From assembly GCA_020722645.1 (NCBI GenBank), contig DYKL01000022.1, positions 9,282-19,675 of the forward strand: a stretch of DNA of 10,394 nucleotides. The letters are read 5' to 3'. This stretch comes from Acetofilamentum sp. (GTDB lineage Bacteria; Bacteroidota; Bacteroidia; Bacteroidales; JAFGUD01). Numbering within the stretch: position 1 is the first letter of the stretch; each line of letters opens with the position of its first letter. Under the pieces are notes generated by a model. That model worked only from the letters and a program-made list of their open reading frames with translations, was not told the origin of the DNA and made no database searches. The position numbers were made by a program, and so were the translations under genes. This document shows positions 1-6,868 of this stretch, piece after piece.

Positions 1-92
1 TGCATAGTTTATCAAGTTCAAAGTGCATTGTGCATTGTGCATAGTTTATCAAGTTCAAAGTGCATTGTGCATTGTGCATAGTTTATCAAGTT
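1..92. repeat. 37-bp tandem repeat, 2.5 copies, cut by the window edge
   Basis: Positions 1-37 and 38-74 are identical 37-bp units, and 75-92 repeats the first 18 bases of a third. Each unit ends in two copies of the heptamer TGCATTG followed by the TGCATAG that opens the next unit, so there is a 7-bp subperiod. A degraded echo (ATAGAGTTTATCAAG, 93-107) follows. The array may continue left of the window. It lies downstream of murD in the direction of transcription, where ftsW would be expected next. No coding potential is evident. The perfect identity of the units suggests recent duplication. Confidence 0.9.
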
Positions 93-112
93 ATAGAGTT
101 TATCAAGAATTT

Positions 113-232
113 GACAATACAACAATTTAGCAATGAAACAATGTAACAATACAACAATTTAGCAATGAAACAATGTAACAATACAACAATTTAGCAATGA
201 AACAATGTAACAATACAACAATATAACAATAT
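113..232. repeat. Octamer array (AACAATNN) organised as 32-bp higher-order units
   Basis: Fifteen consecutive 8-bp monomers run from 113 to 232, nearly all fitting AACAATNN (variants GACAATAC and AGCAATGA). Four monomers, AACAATAC, AACAATTT, AGCAATGA and AACAATGT, form a 32-bp unit. It is present three times (113-144, 145-176, 177-208), and the copies are identical except for the first base of the first. Three further monomers follow (209-232). The last monomer ends exactly where the murD stop codon begins (233-235). On the transcribed strand the array reads as repeated NNATTGTT. Read-through of the minus strand gives only low-complexity peptide, so I do not call it coding. Confidence 0.92.
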
Positions 233-1573
233 TTAAAGTTTTCTAACAGCTTCTTTGAACTTTTTACCTCTGTCAATGTAGTTCTCAAACAAGTCAAAGC
301 TTGCACAAGCAGGTGATAATAATACAGTTTCACCTTCGTTTGCAATTTTGTATGATTCCATAACAGCTTTATCGAGACTATCGCAATCAACAACCGGAAC
401 AAAAGGAGAAAAATAATCTACAATTTTTTTATTATTTTTACCCATTGCAACAATAGCTTTAACCTTATCTTTTACCAAATCTCTTAAAGACGAATAGTCA
501 TTTCCTTTGTCAACACCACCCATAATAAGTATAACAGGCTGGTCCATAGCTTCGAGAGCGTACCATACGGAATTTACATTAGTCGCTTTTGAATCGTTTA
601 TAAATCTAATGCCTCTGATAGTCTGAAAAATTTCCAATCTATGTTCAACACTTTTAAAATTCGATAGCGTACGTCTTATAATCGGGTCTTTTATATTATA
701 AACCATAGCAGCAAGCGATGCAGCCATTGAATTATAAATATTATGTTTTCCCATCATACCTATATCTTTTGCCATCATCTCAAAATAAGTTTCTTTTACA
801 TTGAACTTTATTTCGTCATTTTCAAGATTAGCACCTTCTTCCAGTTCAACTTTAATAGAAAACGGATATTTTTTAGCCTTCATATTTTTATCAATGTTTC
901 CGGTAACTGATTCATCATCAGCATTATAAATTAAATAATTTTCTTTAGTTTGATTTTGCGTAATTCTAAATTTTGAAGCAATATATTTTGAAAAATCATT
1001 GTCATATCTGTCCATGTGGTCAGGTGTAATGTTAAGAATAACAGCGGTATCAGCTTTAAATTCGTACATATCGTCAAGCTGAAAGCTACTAAGTTCCAAA
1101 ATGTAATAATCGTAATCTTTTGTTGCAACCTGTTTTGCGAAACTTTCGCCGACATTACCTGCCAGACCGACGTTCAAACCTGCATTTTTGAACATTTCAT
1201 AAGTCAGCAAAGTAGTAGTAGTTTTTCCATTACTTCCGGTAATACAAATCATTTTTGCGTTTGTATATCTTGCTGCAAATTCAATTTCGGAAATAACAGG
1301 AATATTCTTGCTGACAGCTTTCTGAACAATATCAACATTATTGGGAATTCCCGGACTTTTGACAATGATATCAGCATTCAAAATAATCTCTTCCGAGTGT
1401 TTGTTTTCCTCAAATTTAATGTTATTAATAATCAGTTCATCTCTGTAAAAATCTTTTATTTTTGAATTATCAGAAACAAACACATCATATTCTTGCTTTT
1501 TTGCTAATACAGCCGCACCAATTCCACTTTCAGCGGCACCTAAAACTACAATTTTTTTCTTTTGGTTATTCAT
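233..1573 (-). CDS. murD: UDP-N-acetylmuramoyl-L-alanine--D-glutamate ligase (MurD)
   Basis: Cytoplasmic Mur ligase that adds D-glutamate to UDP-MurNAc-L-alanine using ATP, the second amino-acid addition in peptidoglycan precursor synthesis. The 446-residue protein has the usual family length. The N-terminal domain opens with a Rossmann-like strand and glycine turn (VVLGAAESGIG, residues 9-19). The central ATPase domain has the P-loop GSNGKTTT (113-120), and the NITPDHMDRY stretch lies at 181-190. The C-terminal domain has EHR (310-312), NDSKATN (326-332) and the LSPACASFD block (419-427) followed by the RG..F tail. These are hallmarks of MurD. It starts with ATG 4 bp after the mraY stop, so it is probably cotranscribed and possibly translationally coupled. 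Its stop codon abuts the octamer repeat array. No truncation or missing motif is visible. Confidence 0.97.
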   Translation of the reverse strand: MNNQKKKIVVLGAAESGIGAAVLAKKQEYDVFVSDNSKIKDFYRDELIINNIKFEENKHSEEIILNADIIVKSPGIPNNVDIVQKAVSKNIPVISEIEFAARYTNAKMICITGSNGKTTTTLLTYEMFKNAGLNVGLAGNVGESFAKQVATKDYDYYILELSSFQLDDMYEFKADTAVILNITPDHMDRYDNDFSKYIASKFRITQNQTKENYLIYNADDESVTGNIDKNMKAKKYPFSIKVELEEGANLENDEIKFNVKETYFEMMAKDIGMMGKHNIYNSMAASLAAMVYNIKDPIIRRTLSNFKSVEHRLEIFQTIRGIRFINDSKATNVNSVWYALEAMDQPVILIMGGVDKGNDYSSLRDLVKDKVKAIVAMGKNNKKIVDYFSPFVPVVDCDSLDKAVMESYKIANEGETVLLSPACASFDLFENYIDRGKKFKEAVRKL

Positions 1574-1577
1574 CTAA

Positions 1578-2789
1578 CTACCTGACTTTTAATGTTATAA
1601 CTGAAATAGCGGCTAGTAAAATCGCAACAATAATAAATCTTGTAACAATTTTAGCTTCCGGAATTCCTTTCTTTTGATAATGATGATGAAGCGGAGACAT
1701 TAAAAATATTCGTCTTCCTACACCGTATTTCTTTTTAGTATATTTAAAATAAGTAACTTGCATCATAACCGATATATTCTCGACAAAGAAAATACCGCCA
1801 AAAATAGGCAATAACCATTCTTTTCTTACCAAAACGGCTAAAACCGCAACAATTCCCCCTAAAGTAAGACTTCCTGTATCACCCATAAAAATCTGAGCAG
1901 GATATGAATTGTACCATAAAAAACCAATTGTTGCTCCAACAAAAGCAGTTGCAAAAACACCAACCTCACCAATATCAGGCAAATACATAATACTTAGATA
2001 ATCTGCCAGAATAAAATTACCCGATACATAAGCGAAAACTGCAAGAACCCCTGCCGATGCCGAACTTGTGCCGGCTGCAAGTCCATCTAAACCGTCGGTT
2101 AGATTAACACCATTTGACACAAAGGTTATGATTAAAATAATGAACACTATATATATAAATGTGTTAATCCAGTTAAATTTTTCATTGATAGGTATTATTT
2201 TACCATAGTCAATCTGGTTGTCTTTGAAAAAAGGAATTGTAGTTTCCAATGTTTTGTGAGGATGTTGAACATACTCAACTTTATTGGTTTGCTCATCAAC
2301 AATTTTTTCAGTATGACTGACAGTAATATCTTTGTTAAAAACCATAACAGAAGCAATAATAAGACCTATACCGATTTGAGCTACAATTTTGAATTTACCT
2401 TTTAATCCATCTTTATGTTTTCTGAAAACTTTGATGTAATCGTCCATAAAACCTAAAATGCCCAGCCAAAGAGTAGTTACTAATAATAAAATGATATAGA
2501 CGTTCATTATATCGGCAACCAAAATAATAGGAACAATAATTGACAAAATGATAATAATTCCACCCATTGTCGGAGTTCCGACTTTTGACATCTGACCTTC
2601 GAGACCTAAATCTCTGATAGATTCACCGATTTGTTTTTTTCTTATATAATTTATAATTTTTCGACCAAAAACAAAAGAAATAACCATAGCCAAAATAAAA
2701 GAAGTTCCTGCTCTGAAAGACAAATAGTTAAATAAACCGGCACCCGGAAAATCAAGCTGATTTAAGTATTTGAATAAATAATATAACAC
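1578..2789 (-). CDS. mraY: Phospho-N-acetylmuramoyl-pentapeptide transferase (MraY), GTG start
   Basis: Polytopic inner-membrane enzyme that transfers phospho-MurNAc-pentapeptide to undecaprenyl phosphate, giving lipid I. It has 403 residues and many hydrophobic segments. Active-site landmarks are MDD (Asp116-Asp117), NLTDGLDG (229-236), FMGDTG (301-306, Asp304) and the triple histidine LHHHYQKKG (HHH 368-370). It is about 40 residues longer than E. coli MraY. The extra length is mostly a hydrophilic segment at about 155-205 (rich in H, E, K, T), which I believe is common in Bacteroidetes. The start is GTG at 2789-2787: an in-frame TAA lies three codons upstream (2798-2796), and the next Met is residue 35, inside the conserved N-terminus (LYYLFKYLNQLDFPGAG). 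Unlike the other junctions, it is separated from murE by 121 bp filled with repeats. Confidence 0.96.
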   Translation of the reverse strand: MLYYLFKYLNQLDFPGAGLFNYLSFRAGTSFILAMVISFVFGRKIINYIRKKQIGESIRDLGLEGQMSKVGTPTMGGIIIILSIIVPIILVADIMNVYIILLLVTTLWLGILGFMDDYIKVFRKHKDGLKGKFKIVAQIGIGLIIASVMVFNKDITVSHTEKIVDEQTNKVEYVQHPHKTLETTIPFFKDNQIDYGKIIPINEKFNWINTFIYIVFIILIITFVSNGVNLTDGLDGLAAGTSSASAGVLAVFAYVSGNFILADYLSIMYLPDIGEVGVFATAFVGATIGFLWYNSYPAQIFMGDTGSLTLGGIVAVLAVLVRKEWLLPIFGGIFFVENISVMMQVTYFKYTKKKYGVGRRIFLMSPLHHHYQKKGIPEAKIVTRFIIVAILLAAISVITLKVR

Positions 2790-2807
2790 AATAGTTTAGT
2801 TTATAAA

Positions 2808-2873
2808 GTTTGTAGAGACGTTGCATGCAACGTCTGTAAAGTTTGTAGAGATGTTGCATGCAACGTCTGTACA
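2808..2873. repeat. Two tandem 33-bp units, each carrying a 20-bp palindrome
   Basis: Units at 2808-2840 and 2841-2873 differ at only two positions. The first contains a perfect 20-bp palindrome (2816-2835; arms AGACGTTG and CAACGTCT around CATG). The second (2849-2868) has one change that leaves a G:T pair. With flanks, the dyad extends imperfectly to 28 bp (GTAGAG on one side, CTGTAA or CTGTAC on the other). The units are richer in G+C than their surroundings. They lie in the murE-mraY spacer, about 20 bp upstream of the mraY start, and the transcript could fold into two 8-bp stem-loops. From memory, very similar GTAGAGACGTTGCATG-type palindromes are dispersed in Bacteroidetes and cyanobacterial genomes, so a REP- or MITE-like element is likely. 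No run of T follows on the transcribed strand, so it does not look like a terminator. Confidence 0.85.
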
Positions 2874-2881
2874 GTTCATTA

Positions 2882-2913
2882 AACAATGAAACAATAGAAC
2901 AATGAAACAATTA
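2882..2913. repeat. Four-copy octamer repeat (AACAATNN) overlapping the murE stop
   Basis: Four 8-bp monomers, AACAATGA, AACAATAG, AACAATGA and AACAATTA, occupy 2882-2913 in perfect 8-bp phase. The last monomer includes the complement of the murE stop codon (2911-2913). The monomer is the same as in the array at 113-232, and it sits in the same place relative to the upstream gene. Together with the palindromic units at 2808-2873 it fills most of the murE-mraY spacer. Confidence 0.85.
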
Positions 2914-4356
2914 ATTATTTTTCAAAAATTTCTCTATCTGTTCTTTATCGTCAAAATGATTTTTAACTCCATTAATTTCCTGATAATTTTCGTGTCCTTT
3001 ACCTGCAATCAGAATAATATCATTCATTTTGGCGAATTTAACTGCTGTTTTAATTGCTTCGGCTCTGTCTTCTATTTTCAGATATTCAGCATTTTTATCA
3101 AGTCCTTGTTCCATATCTATTAAAATATCAGCAGGATTTTCAAAACGCGGGTTATCAGATGTCAAAATCAGTAAATCAGAATAAAATGAAGCAATAGCAG
3201 CCATTTTCGGACGTTTTGTTTTGTCTCTATTGCCACCTGCACCAACGACTGCAATAATTCTCTGACCTTCGAGTTTTATATCTTTCAATTCTTTGAGAAT
3301 ATTTTCAAGAGCGTCGGGTGTGTGAGCATAATCAACAATTGCGAAAATTCCTTTTCCTTTAACAACATCAAATCTTCCCTTGACCGGTTTAAGAGTTGAA
3401 ATAGCATTTAAAATGTCAGTCTTTCGGTTTTTCAGCAACAAATCAGCCACAGCATATACAGCCAGAATATTGTAAACATTATAAGTTCCTACGAACTGAA
3501 GCCAAACTTCTTGATTATCAATTGCAACAAGCGTAGAATCAAAATGACGTTCTATAATTTTTGCTTTATAGTCTGCAATAGTTTTAAGTGAATATGTATA
3601 ATTGTTTTTTGAATTTTGAATCATAACTCTGCCGTTTTTATCATCAATATTTGTCAAAGCAAATGCTTGCTGTTTAAGGTTATCAAAAAATGATTTTTTT
3701 GCAATCAAATAATTTTTGAAATTCTGATGATAATCAAGATGATCATGAGTAAGATTAGAAAAAACGGCACCGTCAAAATCAATGGCGTAAACCCTTTTTT
3801 GGTCTAATGCGTGCGAACTGACTTCCATAAAGCAATACTCACAGCCGGCATTTACCATTCTGTCTAACAAACTGTTTAACTGAACGTTATCAGGGGTTGT
3901 ATGAGTTGCAGAAATTCTTTGGTCAATAATTATATTTTCGATAGTAGAAATCAAGCCGCATTTATAACCCAGAGCCGAAAAAAGGTTGTATAAAGAAGTA
4001 GCGGTAGTTGTTTTGCCGTTAGTTCCTGTTATACCAACCATAGTTAGCTTTTCGGAAGGATTGTCGAAAAAATTTGCAGCAGCTATTGCCAAAGCTTCTT
4101 TTGTATCATCAACTTTTATTGCAATTACATTTTGCGGAACTTCAATATCTTCAGAATGAATAACAGCAACAGCACCGTTTTTTATTGCATCATTTATATA
4201 AATATGTCCATTAACTTTAGTGCCAGCAACAGCAACAAAAAGAGAATTTGGGGTTACAAGCTTTGAATTTTCAGTAATTTGAGAAATTGATAATTCTTTT
4301 TCGTTTTGAACATCAAGAATTTTTACTTTATTTAATATTTTCTTTAAATCAATCAT
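2911..4356 (-). CDS. murE: UDP-MurNAc-L-Ala-D-Glu:meso-diaminopimelate ligase (MurE)
   Basis: Cytoplasmic Mur ligase that adds the third stem-peptide residue. The 481-residue protein has the normal family length. The P-loop is GTNGKTTT (111-118), the substrate-binding HTTP is at 152-155, and the central domain carries EVSSHALDQ (178-186) and NLTHDHLDYH (201-210). The AK at 219-220 is the likely site of the carbamylated lysine. The C-terminal domain has GRFDVV (327-332), VDYAHTPDAL (341-350), GAGGNRDKTKRP (372-383) and AGKGHE (451-456). DNPR at 401-404 is the signature of the meso-diaminopimelate-specific enzymes, so A1gamma-type peptidoglycan is inferred. It begins 4 bp after the ftsI stop, consistent with one operon. 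The next gene is mraY and not murF, which is usual in this phylum. The stop codon lies inside an octamer repeat. Confidence 0.97.
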   Translation of the reverse strand: MIDLKKILNKVKILDVQNEKELSISQITENSKLVTPNSLFVAVAGTKVNGHIYINDAIKNGAVAVIHSEDIEVPQNVIAIKVDDTKEALAIAAANFFDNPSEKLTMVGITGTNGKTTTATSLYNLFSALGYKCGLISTIENIIIDQRISATHTTPDNVQLNSLLDRMVNAGCEYCFMEVSSHALDQKRVYAIDFDGAVFSNLTHDHLDYHQNFKNYLIAKKSFFDNLKQQAFALTNIDDKNGRVMIQNSKNNYTYSLKTIADYKAKIIERHFDSTLVAIDNQEVWLQFVGTYNVYNILAVYAVADLLLKNRKTDILNAISTLKPVKGRFDVVKGKGIFAIVDYAHTPDALENILKELKDIKLEGQRIIAVVGAGGNRDKTKRPKMAAIASFYSDLLILTSDNPRFENPADILIDMEQGLDKNAEYLKIEDRAEAIKTAVKFAKMNDIILIAGKGHENYQEINGVKNHFDDKEQIEKFLKNN

Positions 4357-4360
4357 TCTT

Positions 4361-6508
4361 TTAATTCATTGATAATCTGATAGTTATCTCGTCAGCATTA
4401 TTTATAATTTGTCCCGGAGCAATAGATTGAGAAACAACGTGACCGTATCCCTGAATTTTAATTTTAAGTTTGTAGTATTCAAGCACATAAACAGCATCTC
4501 TTGCATTCATACCTCTGACATCAGGCATAATGTTTTTTTCTATATGAATAGGTCTCAAAACAATGTTTTCAGGTTCATTATGAGCCATTACCCAATTTGC
4601 ACTAGTCTGATTATAAGGTAAATCGATAAAATCAAGAGCGGTTTTAAGAAATCCAGCGAAACTTTTAGCAGCAAAAGGCAATGAGTTTGTATTTGGTTTA
4701 TTGTTTAACAAAAAATCGCCTTCGTGCAAATCGTAATCAAAAGCATATATCTTTTCAGCCATTTCTTTTACAACCGGACCGGCAGCCATACTGCCTGATT
4801 TATTAAAAGTAGGTTCGCTAATCCACACCAGACAAGTGTATTTTGGCTTATCAGCAGGAAAATAACCAACAAAAGTTGTGTTATGAATTGTCTTGTTATA
4901 ACCTGATTCTTTTTTGTAAATTTGAGAAGTCCCGCTTTTGCCGGCAATTTTGACAATATCACTACTGACATATTCAGAAGCAGTACCGTTTTGAACAACA
5001 CCTTCGAGTAAAATTTTACATTTATCAAGTGTAGAATTAGAACATATCAAAGGATTAAGAACAACAGTTTCCAAAGGTTTTTTGACAGGTAACCCATTTT
5101 GCTGAATTTCTTTAACAAACTTCGGTTTGACCATTTTACCACCATTTGCAATTGCATTATAAAAAGTAATAATGTGCATTGGAGTTACATTTATTTCATA
5201 GCCAATAGACATTTGTCTTAAAGAAATAGTTGAAAAGTTCTGAGCGTCAGGTTTTGAAAAATGCGGTTTAGGTTCATCTTCCAGCCCCAAATCCAATGTT
5301 TTGTCGAATCCGAATTCAACAAGTTTATTAACAAAATTCCAAGGATTGTTTTCAAACAAAGAATGAATTATCATTGAAGTACCTACATTTGAAGAAAGCT
5401 CAAAAACTTTTTTTAAAGGAATTCTGCCAAAACCTCCCGTTCCATCAGGACGATAATTGTAATCTGTTATTGCGAAATCGTTTGTAATTTGCCATTTGCC
5501 GTTTCTTGTGTCAATAATTTTGTCAAGGCTTAAATCCGGATCATTTTCAAAAGCGATAATGAAAGAAGCAAGTTTCATAACAGAGCCGGGTTCGTATAAG
5601 GCAGACACAGCATTGTTTTCAATTTCAGTATAAACCGAATCGCTTCTTCTTGAAAGGTTTACCATAGCTCTGATTTCGCCAGTTTCTACTTCCATAAGAA
5701 TTGCTACACCAAATTTGGCTTTAAGTCTGATAAGTTGTTTTTTTAGAATATCATTCAAAATTTTCTGCAGATTAATGTCAATTGTTGTAACAATGTCATA
5801 ACCGTTTTGTGGTTCTTTAACAACAGATAAAGTACGCCAGTAATTACCTGCCAGAGTCTGAGCAACATAAATACCATCAATGCCTGAAAGTTCAGCGTTC
5901 ATAAGCCTTTCAATTCCGACATATTTTCCCTCATTATTTTCAAATCCGATTACTCTTCGAGCCAGACTGTCTTGAAATCTTGCTCTTTCGTCGAATCTGG
6001 TAACAATCAGTCCACCTTGGTACCATTTAAGGTTAAACAAAGGAAAAGTCTTAAGTTTTTTGTATTGATAGTAATCAGCATCATAGTGAATACCAACATA
6101 GTGAATTGTATCAAGAAGATAAGCTTTTTTAATTGCAGATGAATATTCTTCTTTTGTTTTATTTTTGAATAAAGTCTCTAATTTTTCGGCTAATGTATCA
6201 ACAATTAAAAAATATTCCTGCTGCGTATAATTAGCTTTAACATAATCAGTTTTGGGGTCAATAGCAATATCATACGAATTGATGTTTGTAGAAAGTACAC
6301 GACCGTTTACATCAAGAATATTGCCTCTGAGAGCCTTTAAAGTTCTATCTTTTACAGTATTATTCTTTTTTTCAAAATAACCTGATAAAATGAACATATA
6401 TGTAAAGCTCACAATAAAAGCAATAATTCCAAGACCAATTATTCCCCAGTATATTAAAGTAAATCTTGAAACAATTTCTTCTTTTATATTCGTTTTGTTA
6501 TTATTCAT
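4361..6508 (-). CDS. ftsI: Division-specific class B penicillin-binding protein (FtsI/PBP3) with PASTA domain
   Basis: Septal D,D-transpeptidase that crosslinks new peptidoglycan in the periplasm. The 715-residue protein has a short cytoplasmic N-terminus and one membrane anchor (about 17-43), then the class B dimerisation (pedestal) domain beginning with RGNILDVNGR (61-70). The transpeptidase domain has all three catalytic motifs: SVMK (Ser309 nucleophile, Lys312), SSN (372-374) and KSGT (524-527). A single PASTA domain (about 660-715, starting MPDVRGMNARDA) closes the protein; this is absent from E. coli FtsI but common in Bacteroidetes homologues. Position between the ftsL-like gene and murE supports the divisome role over a cell-elongation role (PBP2 type). 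It starts with ATG 11 bp after the ftsL stop. No defect is visible. Confidence 0.95.
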   Translation of the reverse strand: MNNNKTNIKEEIVSRFTLIYWGIIGLGIIAFIVSFTYMFILSGYFEKKNNTVKDRTLKALRGNILDVNGRVLSTNINSYDIAIDPKTDYVKANYTQQEYFLIVDTLAEKLETLFKNKTKEEYSSAIKKAYLLDTIHYVGIHYDADYYQYKKLKTFPLFNLKWYQGGLIVTRFDERARFQDSLARRVIGFENNEGKYVGIERLMNAELSGIDGIYVAQTLAGNYWRTLSVVKEPQNGYDIVTTIDINLQKILNDILKKQLIRLKAKFGVAILMEVETGEIRAMVNLSRRSDSVYTEIENNAVSALYEPGSVMKLASFIIAFENDPDLSLDKIIDTRNGKWQITNDFAITDYNYRPDGTGGFGRIPLKKVFELSSNVGTSMIIHSLFENNPWNFVNKLVEFGFDKTLDLGLEDEPKPHFSKPDAQNFSTISLRQMSIGYEINVTPMHIITFYNAIANGGKMVKPKFVKEIQQNGLPVKKPLETVVLNPLICSNSTLDKCKILLEGVVQNGTASEYVSSDIVKIAGKSGTSQIYKKESGYNKTIHNTTFVGYFPADKPKYTCLVWISEPTFNKSGSMAAGPVVKEMAEKIYAFDYDLHEGDFLLNNKPNTNSLPFAAKSFAGFLKTALDFIDLPYNQTSANWVMAHNEPENIVLRPIHIEKNIMPDVRGMNARDAVYVLEYYKLKIKIQGYGHVVSQSIAPGQIINNADEITIRLSMN

Positions 6509-6519
6509 AAAAAATCAAA

Positions 6520-6858
6520 TCACTTTTTTTTCTTATCCGTTTCATTATTTTTAATCTGAAGAATCAAAGGTGGTTTAGAAATTATTTCCAATCCCATATT
6601 TTTATCTTCAATTTCTTTCTGAACATTGTTCATTAAACTTAACTGCATAAGTTCAGAAGAAACATAGACATAATTTTCACGCAGTTCAGCTATTTCGCTG
6701 TTAATTTTCTGAATTTTTGCAACTTTAAAATCGCCAATAGCTTCTAAAATGACAAAACAGAAGAACAATAAAAAAATAAAAATCAAAAACTTAATGTTCT
6801 TCTTAAGAAATTCGTTTTGCAGAATTTCACCGCTTAATATTTTTTTTAATCTGTTCAT
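6520..6858 (-). CDS. ftsL: FtsL-like cell division membrane protein
   Basis: Small bitopic protein of 112 residues: a basic cytoplasmic N-terminus (about 1-21), one strongly hydrophobic transmembrane segment (about 22-41, rich in F, L, I), and a short periplasmic region predicted as coiled coil (about 45-85, with KIQKINSEIAELRENYVYVSSEL-type heptad spacing) ending in a lysine-rich tail. Sequence conservation in this family is low, so the call rests on topology, size and position immediately before ftsI. In E. coli, FtsL forms a complex with FtsB and FtsQ and activates FtsWI. It is about the same length as other FtsL proteins. The gene starts 10 bp after the rsmH stop. Confidence 0.82.
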   Translation of the reverse strand: MNRLKKILSGEILQNEFLKKNIKFLIFIFLLFFCFVILEAIGDFKVAKIQKINSEIAELRENYVYVSSELMQLSLMNNVQKEIEDKNMGLEIISKPPLILQIKNNETDKKKK

Positions 6859-6868
6859 TTAATAAAAT

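Noticed and set aside
1..232. CRISPR array (repeat periods of 32 and 37 bp)
   Set aside because: The repeats are contiguous, with no unique spacers between them, and show 7-bp and 8-bp internal periods; no cas genes are in the window.
127..402. 91-residue open frame on the minus strand through the octamer array
   Set aside because: It is an off-frame reading of the murD 3' end followed by low-complexity repeat translation, with no recognisable domain.
1016..1465. 149-residue open frame on the plus strand
   Set aside because: It is antisense to murD, with no family resemblance and composition expected of a shadow frame; the same applies to the frames at 931-1155, 1462-1677, 2902-3123, 4409-4621 and 4768-5028.
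2808..2873. Rho-independent terminator after murE
   Set aside because: The stem-loops are not followed by a T run on the minus strand, and the cluster continues in the same direction with mraY and murD.
2911..4360. Missing murF as evidence of gene loss
   Set aside because: Absence of murF between murE and mraY is the usual Bacteroidetes arrangement; the gene is expected elsewhere in the genome.
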